DNA of 64,000 bases from an uncultured Prevotellaceae bacterium (GCA_902778535.1 CACYYG010000034.1:1-64000); one strand, 5' to 3'. Numbered from the stretch's first letter, positions 17,051 to 25,957 are shown. Translations and numbers: made by a program. Notes: generated from the sequence alone by a model not told the origin.

Positions 17051-17160
17051 ATTTCGCTCGCTTATTCGTACCTTTGGCTGCGCCTAAAGTACTCCCGCTC
17101 GGAAATACAAAAGAAAAACTTGTTTTCCCTTTGTATTTCGCTCGCTTATTCGTACCTTTG
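17051..17160 (+). repeat. Duplicated 26-bp block carrying a promoter element
   Basis: An identical 26-bp block beginning ATTTCGCTCGC and ending TACCTTTG occurs at 17051-17076 and 17135-17160. The second copy is the dacB promoter. Between them is an imperfect hairpin (about 17102-17140) whose arm overlaps the second copy. The first copy may be a second start point or a duplication remnant. Confidence 0.85.
17130..17160 (+). promoter_or_regulatory. Promoter of dacB, very close to the start codon
   Basis: A TTTG near 17130 and TACCTTTG at 17153-17160 fit the consensus, but the ATG is at 17166, only 5 nt after the -7 element. Transcription would start about at the start codon, giving a leaderless or nearly leaderless mRNA. 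Confidence 0.6.
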
Positions 17161-17165
17161 CACCA

Positions 17166-18407
17166 ATGAAACACTTTTTGCTATCTCTGATGCTGTTGCC
17201 CATGGCCGTTTTGGGTCAAGAGAGCAACGACAGCTTGGCACCGCACTACGAAATGGTAGAAATGGTGACAGACAGCACCGTGATTATTCCCGAGAACTAT
17301 CTGGAGACGCTGTGCCTGCGCTTAGACACGCTGCTGACCGACTCACTGCTTGAGACGACGCAGCTGGGTCTGATGGTATGGGACCTCACCGACGACTCGC
17401 TGCTCTACCAGCACAATGCGCGCCAACTGCTGCGCCCTGCGTCGACAATGAAGCTGCTGACAGCCATCACCGCCCTCGACCGTCTCGGCGTCTATCACCG
17501 CTATAACACTTCTCTTTATTATAAGGGCACCATCACGCGGGGTCAGCTCAACGGCGACCTTATCTGCGTGGGCGGCATGGATCCGATGTTCGACAACGGC
17601 GACATGAAGGCGATGGCCAAGGCGGTGCGCCAGCTGGGCATTACCAGCCTGCGCGGCAAAATCGTTTGCGACTACTCGATGAAGAACCAGGACAAATGGG
17701 GCGAGGGCTGGTGCTGGGATGACAAGAATCCCACACTGTCGCCGCTGCTCATCGAAGGTTCTCCGATGTTCAGCAATGCGCTGACAAAGGAATTGCGGGC
17801 CGCTGGCGTATCGACGGCTGGCGCCACGGTGAGCTCTGGCAAACTGCCTGCCGGCGCCACGCTGGTATGTACGCGTTGGCACAGCATCGACGATGTGCTG
17901 CTGCAGATGATGAAGGAGAGCGACAACCTCTATGCCGAGGCAACCTACTATCAACTGGCGGCCAGCTGCGGCCGTCGTCCGGCTACGGCTCGCGACGCAC
18001 AGAAGTATGAGGAGGAACTGCTTACACGTGTTGGCTTGCAGGGTGAGACCTATCGTCTGGCTGACGGCAGCGGCCTGTCACTCTATAACTACCTTTCTGC
18101 CGAGGCCGAGGTGATGATTCTGCGCTATGCTTGGCAGCAGCCTACCATTTACAACCATCTGCTGGCATCGCTGCCCGTGGCAGGCGTCGACGGCACGCTG
18201 AAGAAGCGCATGACCGACGACGAGGCTTGCTGCGGCAACGTCGTGGCAAAGACGGGCACCGTCACCGGCATTTCTTCATTGGCCGGCTATCTCACTGCGC
18301 CCAACGGCCATCGTCTGGCGTTTGCCATTATTAACCAGGGCGTCCGATATGTTAGCGACGGCCGCCGTTTCCAGGACCGTCTCTGCCATATACTCTGCAC
18401 TTTATAG
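17166..18407 (+). CDS. dacB: D-alanyl-D-alanine carboxypeptidase (PBP4 family)
   Basis: A 413-residue periplasmic peptidase S13 enzyme with a signal peptide (MKHFLLSLMLLPMAVLG). The three active-site motifs are present: STMK (SxxK, about residue 93), SDN (KESDNLYAE) and KTG (VAKTGTVTG). It trims or cleaves D-Ala-containing peptidoglycan peptides. It is somewhat shorter than E. coli PBP4, with a reduced insertion domain between SxxK and SxN. It is monocistronic, starts almost on top of its promoter, and ends in a strong hairpin shared with the convergent M60 gene. Confidence 0.93.
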   Translation: MKHFLLSLMLLPMAVLGQESNDSLAPHYEMVEMVTDSTVIIPENYLETLCLRLDTLLTDSLLETTQLGLMVWDLTDDSLLYQHNARQLLRPASTMKLLTAITALDRLGVYHRYNTSLYYKGTITRGQLNGDLICVGGMDPMFDNGDMKAMAKAVRQLGITSLRGKIVCDYSMKNQDKWGEGWCWDDKNPTLSPLLIEGSPMFSNALTKELRAAGVSTAGATVSSGKLPAGATLVCTRWHSIDDVLLQMMKESDNLYAEATYYQLAASCGRRPATARDAQKYEEELLTRVGLQGETYRLADGSGLSLYNYLSAEAEVMILRYAWQQPTIYNHLLASLPVAGVDGTLKKRMTDDEACCGNVVAKTGTVTGISSLAGYLTAPNGHRLAFAIINQGVRYVSDGRRFQDRLCHILCTL

Positions 18408-18413
18408 GAATCA

Positions 18414-18455
18414 GAAGTAGTTAGAGGTCATCTGCTATTAGCCTCTAACTACTTC
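18414..18455. terminator. Bidirectional terminator between dacB and the M60 gene
   Basis: A perfect 14-bp stem (18414-18427 with 18442-18455) with a 14-nt loop lies between the convergent stop codons. The T-rich tail is weak on both sides. Confidence 0.7.
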
Positions 18456-18464
18456 AAAGCACCA

Positions 18465-21400
18465 CTACGGTCTGACGTAGTTTTTCTTTCCGTTGACAAT
18501 ATAGATGCCGGGCTTAGCGGCATGTTGCAGGCGCTGGCCTTGCAGGTTGAACATCTGCCTGTGGCCTGCATCGGTGCGAACAGCTATGATGCCGTCGGAA
18601 TCAGGCTTCTTGTCGGTACACAGGACATCCTTCATGTTGTACATGGCGGTCATAACAGTAACGTTGTCCATGCCCAGATTAAGCACGACCTGCGGTAGGG
18701 CGACGCTGCGGGCGTTGGTGGCCCAGATGAGGTTGCCTTCGGCGTCATAGAACTTATGTCCTGCATAGTTGGTGCCGCGGAAAGTGATGGTCTTCTTGTT
18801 GTACGAAAGTGTGTAGTAGTCATCGACCACGTCAGGAGCATCGTCGGTAAAGAGCTCGTAGTCGCCGGCCTCGCCAATGGGAAGATTCTTGTATTCAGCC
18901 ACCTCGTTGTGCTGGTCCAGGTTGTTCTTCTTCTTTCCGTTGGTAGTGGCGCAGACGCCCTCGAATATGTTATCGGGATCGGCGGGCTTCATCGGCTCTA
19001 AGTGGTCGTCGATGAACATGATGTTACCCAGCTTGCGCTCATACTTCTGCATATACCTGCGGGCGGCGTCGATCTCTGCCTGCGTGGTAGTGACGTAGTA
19101 ATCGGCGTAGTCGCCCACATGGATATTGTTGCCAGGAACGAACATGCCGTAAGCCTCGAAGAACTCCGAGAGGTCAGCCTGTGCCACGTCGCATATTTTC
19201 TTGGCTAAGTGCAGATAGTCTGTGCTTCCCCTTCCGCTGCTCTTGTCGATAGGATTCTTACGCATGGCGCGGAAGAGGTTGGGCAAGAACTGTTCGTCGT
19301 GTTTCTGTACGTGGAAATAGAGATAGAGCTGGAAAAACATGCTGGTGGTCTGCCAGATGTTGCGCTCTAACCAGCGAGTGCCCTTGCCCAGCTCACAGAA
19401 CACATCGACGGGCAGTTGGCGGCGGCTTGTGATGATGCCCTGCTCGAAGGTGTTGATATTCGAGAACAGATTGTTCGAACTCTCTGTTGTACCGATGACG
19501 TTGATGCTGCCCTGGTGGTTGTGGCCTATCTCATGGCTGGGTCCCCAGATGCTGCCAGGCTGCGTCATCTTCTTGTAGTTCATAATGGTGGAGATGGTCG
19601 ATTCGTCGTACCACGTGCCGTAAGTGGTGGAGTGCATATAGGAGCTGGCACCGCTGAAGACATTCCACACGTTGCGGTAGCGACCCTCGAAGTCCTCAAC
19701 GCCCATATAGCGCTCCTCGTTCTCCACAATGCGGTCCCAGATGCGCATCAGGCCCTCCATCTCATTGGGTTCGGCCTGCTTCACCAGGTCGGCACCCATG
19801 CAGAACACCAAGTGCTGCGTCTTCAGGTTCAGCACAGGACAGGCCTTGAGCAGCTCTTTCTGCAAGAGCTTCCAGTCGGCATTGGTCATATTGCGTGTAG
19901 CATCCCAGTAGCCCTGCAGCCTTCCGCCTTCGATATGTACGGTGATGTCGGGATATGTATTGAGCATCGTCCTCGGATTGGTCACCTGATAGAAGACGTA
20001 AAGCATCTTCTGTTCAGAGTAGCGCAGCAGGTTCAGACCGGCCTTCAGTGTAGTTGTCTCGCCAGTGGGATGGTTGCCTGGCACACCGTCGGTGCTCACG
20101 GCCTCCATCATCAGCGTGGCACCCGCCTTGGGCCCTGATTCTACATAGACGTAGACAATATCGCCGGCATTAGCCACAATGCCCGTAGGATTCGACAGCC
20201 GTCCGAAGGAGTTGCTCATGGTGAAGTTGCTGGCGTTAGCCATTGTCTGGTGGTTGCTGTAAGGCTGGTAGCTGGCCAAGCGGAAGAACTTCTCATAGCC
20301 GGCAGTATAGCCAGTGGCCTCGTTGGTGAACTGCTGCCAGGCATTGTTTTTCACCTTCAGCACCATGGCCTGCATGTCGGCAGTAAGGGCAGTAAAATCT
20401 TCGTTGGCAGCAAGCGCCTCGTCGCTGAGCGTCTGAATGTCGGCCTTCAGCGTGGTGCATGCCTGGTCATCAAACAGGTTGTTCAAGTGCTGTTGGAAGG
20501 TGGCCTTGTTCTGCACTAGATTGTCATAGTCGGCCTGCATCTGGCGCATCTGCTCAAGCACAGCCTCGTCTAACTCTACCTCTTCCAGCTTCCATACACT
20601 GGCTTCGGCATTGGTGCTCCAGTAGACGACGAGATGTCCCTGCGTGGTGGCATCATGCAGTCCGCCCTGGTCAGAGCCATAGCTGATAGTCCAGTAGGTT
20701 TCCCATTTGTCGCCAGTAGCTTTGATGTTGAAGAATGTCGGTGTGGCTCCCAAATGATAGGGCGTACTGTTCTGCGTCTGACGCAGAATGTATTTCTGCG
20801 TGACGGCTGTCTGCAGGCTCCAGCCGTTATCGCCTTTGTGCAACTGCCAATACTGGCTGAAGTTGGTGTCGTCGGGCTCTTTTGTGGAGAGGTCGCTGCC
20901 CTCAGTAAGCACGCGGCTGTAGATGCTGTGAAGGCGGTAGTAGGCACCGTCCTTCAGCTCGTTGGTGAAAGGACTGAGTTCCTGCATCCGAGCCAGCACG
21001 TCGGCCTCGGTGAAGTTGGTTTCGGCCTCAATATACCAGTCGCAGCCGGCATCCATGGAATAGCTGAAAAGGGCATAGCTGCTGGAATTGGTGTTGAGGA
21101 AGTTGGAACCCGAGAAGTCGCTCTTCGACGAGATGTTCCAGAACAGGGCATTGCCCGTGGCGTTAGGACTCTTGCGGATATAGAGCCGTGTCTTGCCTGC
21201 TGCAGGGACGGCATAGTCGGCCTGCAGGTATTCGCCCGTGTTGGCACTGCGCAGGTAGTAGCCGTCGATGTATGGCTCCAGTATCCAAACCTGACTCATC
21301 TTCTGCAGGTTTTTTGCTGCGGTGGTGGCACTGCCGCTTGTCTCCGTAGAGAGATACCGCGATGTGCGCTTGCTCTTCAGGCGTATCAGACCTGTATCGA

Positions 21401-21479
21401 AGTCTTGAGCCAGTGCAGCCATACTGCCAAATGACAAACAACAGATGATAAATGATAATCTGAGTAGAATGTGTTTCAT
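18465..21479 (-). CDS. Secreted M60-like metallopeptidase with T9SS tail
   Basis: A 1004-residue exported protein (signal peptide MKHILLRLSFIICCLSFGSMAALAQ). The N-terminal third (about 25-330) resembles beta-trefoil/RICIN-like carbohydrate-binding repeats. The central part holds the gluzincin motif HEIGH (in SHEIGHNHQGS, about residue 645) of peptidase family M60/enhancin, members of which degrade mucin-type glycoproteins. The C-terminus (MFNLQGQRL...GIYIVNGKK) is a type A T9SS sorting tail, predicting export and surface attachment or release. I use the ATG at 21479 because the in-frame start further upstream lies before the promoter. Action on host or plant glycoproteins is inference. Confidence 0.87.
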   Translation of the reverse strand: MKHILLRLSFIICCLSFGSMAALAQDFDTGLIRLKSKRTSRYLSTETSGSATTAAKNLQKMSQVWILEPYIDGYYLRSANTGEYLQADYAVPAAGKTRLYIRKSPNATGNALFWNISSKSDFSGSNFLNTNSSSYALFSYSMDAGCDWYIEAETNFTEADVLARMQELSPFTNELKDGAYYRLHSIYSRVLTEGSDLSTKEPDDTNFSQYWQLHKGDNGWSLQTAVTQKYILRQTQNSTPYHLGATPTFFNIKATGDKWETYWTISYGSDQGGLHDATTQGHLVVYWSTNAEASVWKLEEVELDEAVLEQMRQMQADYDNLVQNKATFQQHLNNLFDDQACTTLKADIQTLSDEALAANEDFTALTADMQAMVLKVKNNAWQQFTNEATGYTAGYEKFFRLASYQPYSNHQTMANASNFTMSNSFGRLSNPTGIVANAGDIVYVYVESGPKAGATLMMEAVSTDGVPGNHPTGETTTLKAGLNLLRYSEQKMLYVFYQVTNPRTMLNTYPDITVHIEGGRLQGYWDATRNMTNADWKLLQKELLKACPVLNLKTQHLVFCMGADLVKQAEPNEMEGLMRIWDRIVENEERYMGVEDFEGRYRNVWNVFSGASSYMHSTTYGTWYDESTISTIMNYKKMTQPGSIWGPSHEIGHNHQGSINVIGTTESSNNLFSNINTFEQGIITSRRQLPVDVFCELGKGTRWLERNIWQTTSMFFQLYLYFHVQKHDEQFLPNLFRAMRKNPIDKSSGRGSTDYLHLAKKICDVAQADLSEFFEAYGMFVPGNNIHVGDYADYYVTTTQAEIDAARRYMQKYERKLGNIMFIDDHLEPMKPADPDNIFEGVCATTNGKKKNNLDQHNEVAEYKNLPIGEAGDYELFTDDAPDVVDDYYTLSYNKKTITFRGTNYAGHKFYDAEGNLIWATNARSVALPQVVLNLGMDNVTVMTAMYNMKDVLCTDKKPDSDGIIAVRTDAGHRQMFNLQGQRLQHAAKPGIYIVNGKKNYVRP

Positions 21480-21505
21480 GTTGTAGTAATATTGGTATTG
21501 CTCTG

Positions 21506-21513
21506 CAAAGATA
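21506..21513 (-). promoter_or_regulatory. -7 element of the M60 gene
   Basis: TATCTTTG on the minus strand, about 27 nt before the ATG at 21479. It rules out the upstream in-frame start at 21614. Confidence 0.6.
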
Positions 21514-21566
21514 GCGAAATCCTGGCAGATGACAAAGAAACTGGCCGAAAAAAACGCAAAAAAAGA

Positions 21567-21608
21567 AAACAAAGCAGCTCGTGGCAATGCCCCCGAGCTG
21601 CTTTGTTT
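21567..21608 (-). terminator. Rho-independent terminator of the T9SS-tailed gene
   Basis: A perfect 15-bp stem (21567-21581 with 21594-21608, arms around GCAGCTCG/CGAGCTGC) is followed on the minus strand by a T-rich run. It lies 22 bp after the stop codon of the gene at 21630. Confidence 0.85.
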
Positions 21609-21629
21609 AAACAAGTTGAATACGTTGTC

Positions 21630-23600
21630 CTACTTCACCACCTTCTTACCATTGATGATGTAGATGCCCTTCTGGGCATTGTTCACGCGCTGGCCACCCA
21701 GCGTGTAGATGGCGTTGCTCTTCGGGCTGACATTGCTACCCACCGTCTCAATGCCGTCGACGATGCCGCTGCCATAATACAACAGGGTGAAGTTGTCGAA
21801 GATGCACCACAGGTTGGTGCTCTGCTCCAAGCGTGTGCCGATGACTATAGGCTCACCTTCAGCGATTGTAAACCTGATGGGCTCAATGGTGTAGTTACCC
21901 TCTGCAAACTCTACAGAGGCATCGCCCATGCTGTTAACGCCACTTCCGTCGTGATCAGGCAGTTCGCCCATGACAGGGAAGGAAGCCGTCTCGTCGTTAA
22001 CGAAGAACACGGGGTAGTCGATGGTTGTAATCTCATCATTCACTGTGTCCTCACGATAGAAGCCCTGAGCTGTCAGCTCATAGACGCCAGCGGGTGCACC
22101 CTCAATGGTCTGGCTGATGGTGAATACGCTGTGGTAGCTCTCAGCACAGTTGTTAATGTTGTTACCACCGCTAAGATTCTTGTTCGTGCAGTCCTCGCTC
22201 ACGTTCCAGAAAGCCTGATTGCGGTTGTTGCGGCCGAAGTCATGATCCTCAATGAGGAACGTGGCATCCATCGGGTCTTCTTCGGTAGCAGCGCTCAGGC
22301 CTGCCTTGGCCTGGTCGAGTGAAGCAATTATCCAAAGCGCATTCTCGCTGTCAGCAGCCAGGTTCTTGCCTAACACTGTGCTCTCACCGTCCCAGCCGAA
22401 GTAGTTGTCGCCGTTGGCAATGGTATAGGTATAGAGGGGAATTGTCTCGTCATCGTCGATATAGCCAAGGGGTTCAGCCACTTTTGTAATAGTCAGCTCA
22501 ATAGCAGGCGTCTGATCCATGAAATCACCATTGAAGTACCACGAGTTTTCCTTATTGGCTACCTGTGACTCCAACCAGTACTTGCCATTGGGCATTGGTA
22601 TCAGTGTCACATATTCAGGATGGGGTACCAACGTGGCCTGTGTGCCCCAGCTGTTGCCGACGCCCCAGAACGAAGGAGCGTCTTCTTCAAAAGCTGCGCT
22701 GACATTCTGAATGATGTACTTCTGCTTGCTAAGCATGTTGGCCTCGAGGAAAGCCTGCTCAGCCTGCTGCAGGGCTTCAAGGGCAGCACCCAGCTCTTCA
22801 GCAGTAGTAGCGCTGGCGAGTGCGCTGACGGCAGCAGCAATGGCATTCGAGAGGTCACTTTGTCCTTCCGTGAAAGCCTCTGTACCCAACAAAGCCTCGG
22901 CAGCTTCAATCTCGTTCTGTAAAGATGCCTTGAATGCACTTAAAGGATCTGACCAAGTCAGCGAAATGTTGTCGAAGAATATCTTTGCATTGGATCCAGA
23001 GCCACCAGAAACTGCCTGTCCACCTATTTGGAATTTGCCCTCAGTGGGTTCTGTAATATCGAAAGAAACAACATCGGTCACCCATTCTGAAGAAGCAAAT
23101 GATGTTTTAGTTGACAGGAAAGCCGTTCCCTCAGTAGGAACAAAGCCTAAGAGTGACTTGAACTGCTGAGCACCTCCATTGGCATTGTAAGCATAGACTG
23201 TCAGCTCATAATGACCTACAGGCAAGGTTACTGCCTCAGCGGACTGATAATAGAAGGCATGCGACCAACCAACGGAGATGCCTAAGGCATTACCGCTATT
23301 TCCAGCATTGTCGGTTGCGGGAATAGGCGCACCATTGATCTGGCCGTCAGTTCCATAGGCAAAGACTGCTGACATTGACCATGTCTCGGCCTGCTGGTCG
23401 TACAAGAATGTCCAGCCCGCATCAGAATAGTCAACGCCAAGGCCTTCTTTCGAAGTAGCAAGATTGCCTTCAGACGGTGTGCAGGCTTCGAATCCCGGGT
23501 TGACAACGTACTGACTGGTGACGTCGGTCTGTGCCTGGGCCGTCATTCCTACTGCCATTGCGGCGGTAAGAAAGAATGTCTTGAGTAGGTTTTTCTTCAT
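21630..23600 (-). CDS. Secreted protein of unknown function with T9SS tail
   Basis: A 656-residue exported protein with a signal peptide (MKKNLLKTFFLTAAMAVGMTAQAQ). Residues about 30-230 look like a beta-sandwich carbohydrate-binding-like domain (NPGFEACTPSEG, WSHAFYYQSAEAVTLPVGHYELTVYAYN). A coiled, Ala/Glu-rich helical stretch follows (about 230-300, repeats such as ALASATTAEELGAALEALQQAE). A second beta-rich half precedes the T9SS tail (YTLGGQRVNNAQKGIYIINGKK). No catalytic motif was recognised. It is expressed separately from the M60 gene but on the same strand; both share exported architecture. The start is the ATG at 23600, not the TTG two codons upstream. Confidence 0.7.
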   Translation of the reverse strand: MKKNLLKTFFLTAAMAVGMTAQAQTDVTSQYVVNPGFEACTPSEGNLATSKEGLGVDYSDAGWTFLYDQQAETWSMSAVFAYGTDGQINGAPIPATDNAGNSGNALGISVGWSHAFYYQSAEAVTLPVGHYELTVYAYNANGGAQQFKSLLGFVPTEGTAFLSTKTSFASSEWVTDVVSFDITEPTEGKFQIGGQAVSGGSGSNAKIFFDNISLTWSDPLSAFKASLQNEIEAAEALLGTEAFTEGQSDLSNAIAAAVSALASATTAEELGAALEALQQAEQAFLEANMLSKQKYIIQNVSAAFEEDAPSFWGVGNSWGTQATLVPHPEYVTLIPMPNGKYWLESQVANKENSWYFNGDFMDQTPAIELTITKVAEPLGYIDDDETIPLYTYTIANGDNYFGWDGESTVLGKNLAADSENALWIIASLDQAKAGLSAATEEDPMDATFLIEDHDFGRNNRNQAFWNVSEDCTNKNLSGGNNINNCAESYHSVFTISQTIEGAPAGVYELTAQGFYREDTVNDEITTIDYPVFFVNDETASFPVMGELPDHDGSGVNSMGDASVEFAEGNYTIEPIRFTIAEGEPIVIGTRLEQSTNLWCIFDNFTLLYYGSGIVDGIETVGSNVSPKSNAIYTLGGQRVNNAQKGIYIINGKKVVK

Positions 23601-23648
23601 AATCAAAAAGTTTTAGTTAATAAATAAATAGAATGTAACTATTTGGTG

Positions 23649-23656
23649 CAAAGTTA
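23649..23656 (-). promoter_or_regulatory. -7 element of the gene at 21630-23600
   Basis: TAACTTTG on the minus strand, 48 nt before the ATG. Confidence 0.55.
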
Positions 23657-23774
23657 CGAACAATTTCCGAAACGTACAATTTTTTGGAGAAAAAAATCAT
23701 TTCCTTTTGTTCAGATATGCGCTCAGCCAGCAGCCGGGCCGTCTACGAAAAAGCAGAAAAGCTTCAAAACATCG

Positions 23775-23857
23775 GTAACATGGGAGGTTACTGACAGTAA
23801 CCACGTGGGTTACTGTCAGTAACCACGCGGGTTACAGTCAGTAACCCACGTGGTTAC
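23775..23857. repeat. 22-bp-period palindrome array D (4 units)
   Basis: Units start at 23775 (degenerate), 23797, 23819 and 23841, exactly 22 bp apart. The array lies between two divergent promoters. Unit order, orientations and flanks match array C closely, including the sequence just before the first unit and GGGAACA after the last. Confidence 0.9.
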
Positions 23858-23901
23858 AAATAGGGAACATTTCCCCAAAGGACGACAGCAATGCCGTTTG
23901 A

Positions 23902-23947
23902 TGCACAAAAGCGGGGTATTTGTGCACAAATTGGCGGATTTTGTGCC
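23902..23947. promoter_or_regulatory. Candidate operator upstream of etfB
   Basis: The 12-bp perfect palindrome TTTGTGCACAAA (23919-23930) is flanked by half-sites TGCACAAA (23902-23909) and TTTTGTGCC (about 23939-23947). The cluster lies 6-50 bp before the etfB -33 element. Its position suits a regulator site, but no regulator was identified. Confidence 0.4.
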
Positions 23948-23952
23948 ATTTA

Positions 23953-23984
23953 TTTGGCTGTGTGCGCAAAAAAGCGTACCTTTG
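23953..23984 (+). promoter_or_regulatory. Promoter of the etfBA group
   Basis: TTTG at 23953-23956 and TACCTTTG at 23977-23984 with 20-bp spacing, about 45 nt before the etfB ATG at 24033. It excludes the longer in-frame start at 23850. Confidence 0.7.
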
Positions 23985-24032
23985 CAGCCGATTTTTAAGA
24001 AGCTAATCAAATTTACACATTATTATATTTAT

Positions 24033-24920
24033 ATGGCATTAAAAATTGTTGTGCTGGCCAAGCAAGTGCCAGACACCCGAAACGTGGGTAAGGACGCCAT
24101 GACTGCCGAAGGAACGGTGAACCGTGCTGCCCTGCCCGCCATCTTCAACCCCGAAGACTTAAACGCCCTGGAGCAGGCCCTTCGCCTGAAGGAGCAGAAC
24201 CCAGGCTCAACAGTTGGAATCCTCACGATGGGTCCTCCACGTGCAGGTGAGATTATCCGTCAGGGACTCTATCGCGGTGCCGACACAGGCTGGCTGCTCA
24301 CCGACCGTCTGTTCGCCGGCGCCGATACGCTCGCAACCTCATACGCTCTTGCCACCGCCATCAAGAAGATTGGCGATGTTGACATCGTCATCGGCGGCCG
24401 TCAGGCCATCGACGGTGATACGGCTCAGGTAGGTCCTCAGGTGGCTCAGAAATTAGGCCTCAATCAGGTGACCTACGCCGAAGAAGTGCTCTCGGTGAAG
24501 GATGGCAAAGCCACCATCAAGCGCGTCATCGACGGTGGTGTGGAGACTGTTGAGGCTCCGCTGCCCGTGGTGATTACCGTTAACGGAAGTGCTGCGCCCT
24601 GCCGTCCCCGCAATGCGAAGTTAGTGATGAAACACAAGTGGGACCATTGCCCGCTGGAAGCCCCCCAGACTGCCCCCGAGGGGGCCTCTAATGCTTTTGT
24701 AACCCCCTCGGGGGTCGAAAGGGGGGCCATCCTGAACCAGTGGTCAGTTGCCGACGTCGATGGCGACGTTCAGCAATGCGGTCTTGCCGGTTCGCCTACC
24801 AAGGTGAAGGCTATCAAGAACATCGTGTTCCAGGCTAAGGAGTCGAAGACTTTGACGGCTTCTGATGCTGATGTCGAGGGAATGATCAAAGAATTGTTGG
24901 ACGAGAAGATTATTGGATAA
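24033..24920 (+). CDS. etfB: Electron transfer flavoprotein, beta subunit
   Basis: A 295-residue EtfB that pairs with the next gene to carry electrons from acyl-CoA dehydrogenases. Family motifs include VLAKQVPDT at the N-terminus, NPEDLNALEQAL, GRQAIDGDTAQVGP and the C-terminal CGLAGSPTKVK segment. Residues around APQTAPEGASNAF and TPSGVERGA (24659-24730) are coded by two GC palindromes (CCCCCGAGGGGG and CCCCCTCGGGGG) that look like an in-frame repeat insertion at a variable surface position. It lies 5 bp upstream of etfA. The family call is secure. Confidence 0.94.
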   Translation: MALKIVVLAKQVPDTRNVGKDAMTAEGTVNRAALPAIFNPEDLNALEQALRLKEQNPGSTVGILTMGPPRAGEIIRQGLYRGADTGWLLTDRLFAGADTLATSYALATAIKKIGDVDIVIGGRQAIDGDTAQVGPQVAQKLGLNQVTYAEEVLSVKDGKATIKRVIDGGVETVEAPLPVVITVNGSAAPCRPRNAKLVMKHKWDHCPLEAPQTAPEGASNAFVTPSGVERGAILNQWSVADVDGDVQQCGLAGSPTKVKAIKNIVFQAKESKTLTASDADVEGMIKELLDEKIIG

Positions 24921-24925
24921 GAGAT

Positions 24926-25948
24926 ATGAACAACGTATTTGTATATTGCGAAATTGAAGGTACTCAAGTACAGGAAGTATCTCAGGAGTTGCTGACCAAG
25001 GGTCGCAAGCTCGCCAATACACTGGGTGTTGAGCTCCACGCCGTTGTTGCCGGTACCGACATCAAGGGCAAGGTGGAGGATCAGATTCTGCCTTACGGTG
25101 TTGACAAACTGTTTGTCTTCGACGCTAAGGATCTGTTCCCCTACACCTCGGCTCCCCACACAGACATCCTGGTGAATCTCTTCAAGGAGGAGCAGCCGCA
25201 GATTTGCCTGATGGGTGCTACCGTCATCGGCCGTGACTTAGGTCCCCGTGTGTCGTCGTCGCTGACCAGCGGTCTGACCGCCGACTGCACCGAGCTGGAG
25301 ATTGGTCCGTATGACGACGCCAAGAGCGGTAAGCACTACGAGCAGCTGCTCTATCAGATTCGTCCCGCCTTCGGTGGCAACATCGTAGCTACCATCGTGA
25401 ACCCCGACCACCGTCCTCAGATGGCTACTGTACGCTCTGGCGTGATGCAGAAGGCCATCTACGAGGGTGAGTGCCGCAAGGAGGTCGTCTATCCCGAGGT
25501 CTCTAAGTATGTCAGCCCCGAGGCTTTCGTCGTGAAGGTGCTCGACCACCACGTGGAGGCTGCCAAGCACAACCTGAAGGGCGCGCCTATCGTGGTGGCT
25601 GGTGGCTATGGCATGGGCTCGAAGGAGAACTTCGACATGCTGTTTCAGTTGGCTAAGGTGCTGCATGGTGAGGTGGGCGGAAGCCGCGCCGCCGTCGATG
25701 CAGGCTGGCTCGACCACGACCGTCAGATTGGTCAGACAGGTGTTACCGTTCATCCAAAGGTTTACATCGCCTGCGGTATCTCTGGACAGATTCAGCACAT
25801 CGCTGGTATGCAGGACTCTGGTATCATCATCTCTATCAACAGCGATCCCGATGCTCCCATCAACAAGATTGCCGACTACGTGATTGTTGGTACCGTTGAG
25901 GAAGTGGTTCCCAAACTTATTAAGTATTACAAGCAGAACAGTAAGTAG
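24926..25948 (+). CDS. etfA: Electron transfer flavoprotein, alpha subunit
   Basis: A 340-residue EtfA, the FAD-binding partner of EtfB. The C-terminal half shows the diagnostic FAD segment with GGSRAAVDAGW, IGQTG and ACGISGQIQH, ending with NSDPDAPINKIADY and IVGTVEEVVP. It directly follows etfB and once presumably adjoined the acyl-CoA dehydrogenase gene; a GxxExxY gene and a small membrane protein gene now separate them. The three genes together suggest acyl-CoA or butyryl-CoA-type redox chemistry. Whether the pair bifurcates electrons cannot be decided from sequence by eye. Confidence 0.95.
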   Translation: MNNVFVYCEIEGTQVQEVSQELLTKGRKLANTLGVELHAVVAGTDIKGKVEDQILPYGVDKLFVFDAKDLFPYTSAPHTDILVNLFKEEQPQICLMGATVIGRDLGPRVSSSLTSGLTADCTELEIGPYDDAKSGKHYEQLLYQIRPAFGGNIVATIVNPDHRPQMATVRSGVMQKAIYEGECRKEVVYPEVSKYVSPEAFVVKVLDHHVEAAKHNLKGAPIVVAGGYGMGSKENFDMLFQLAKVLHGEVGGSRAAVDAGWLDHDRQIGQTGVTVHPKVYIACGISGQIQHIAGMQDSGIIISINSDPDAPINKIADYVIVGTVEEVVPKLIKYYKQNSK

Positions 25949-25957
25949 TTTATAAAC

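Noticed and set aside
23850..24032. 61-residue N-terminal extension of etfB
   Set aside because: The promoter at 23953-23984 lies inside it; EtfB proteins start at MALKIVVLAKQVPD-like sequence.
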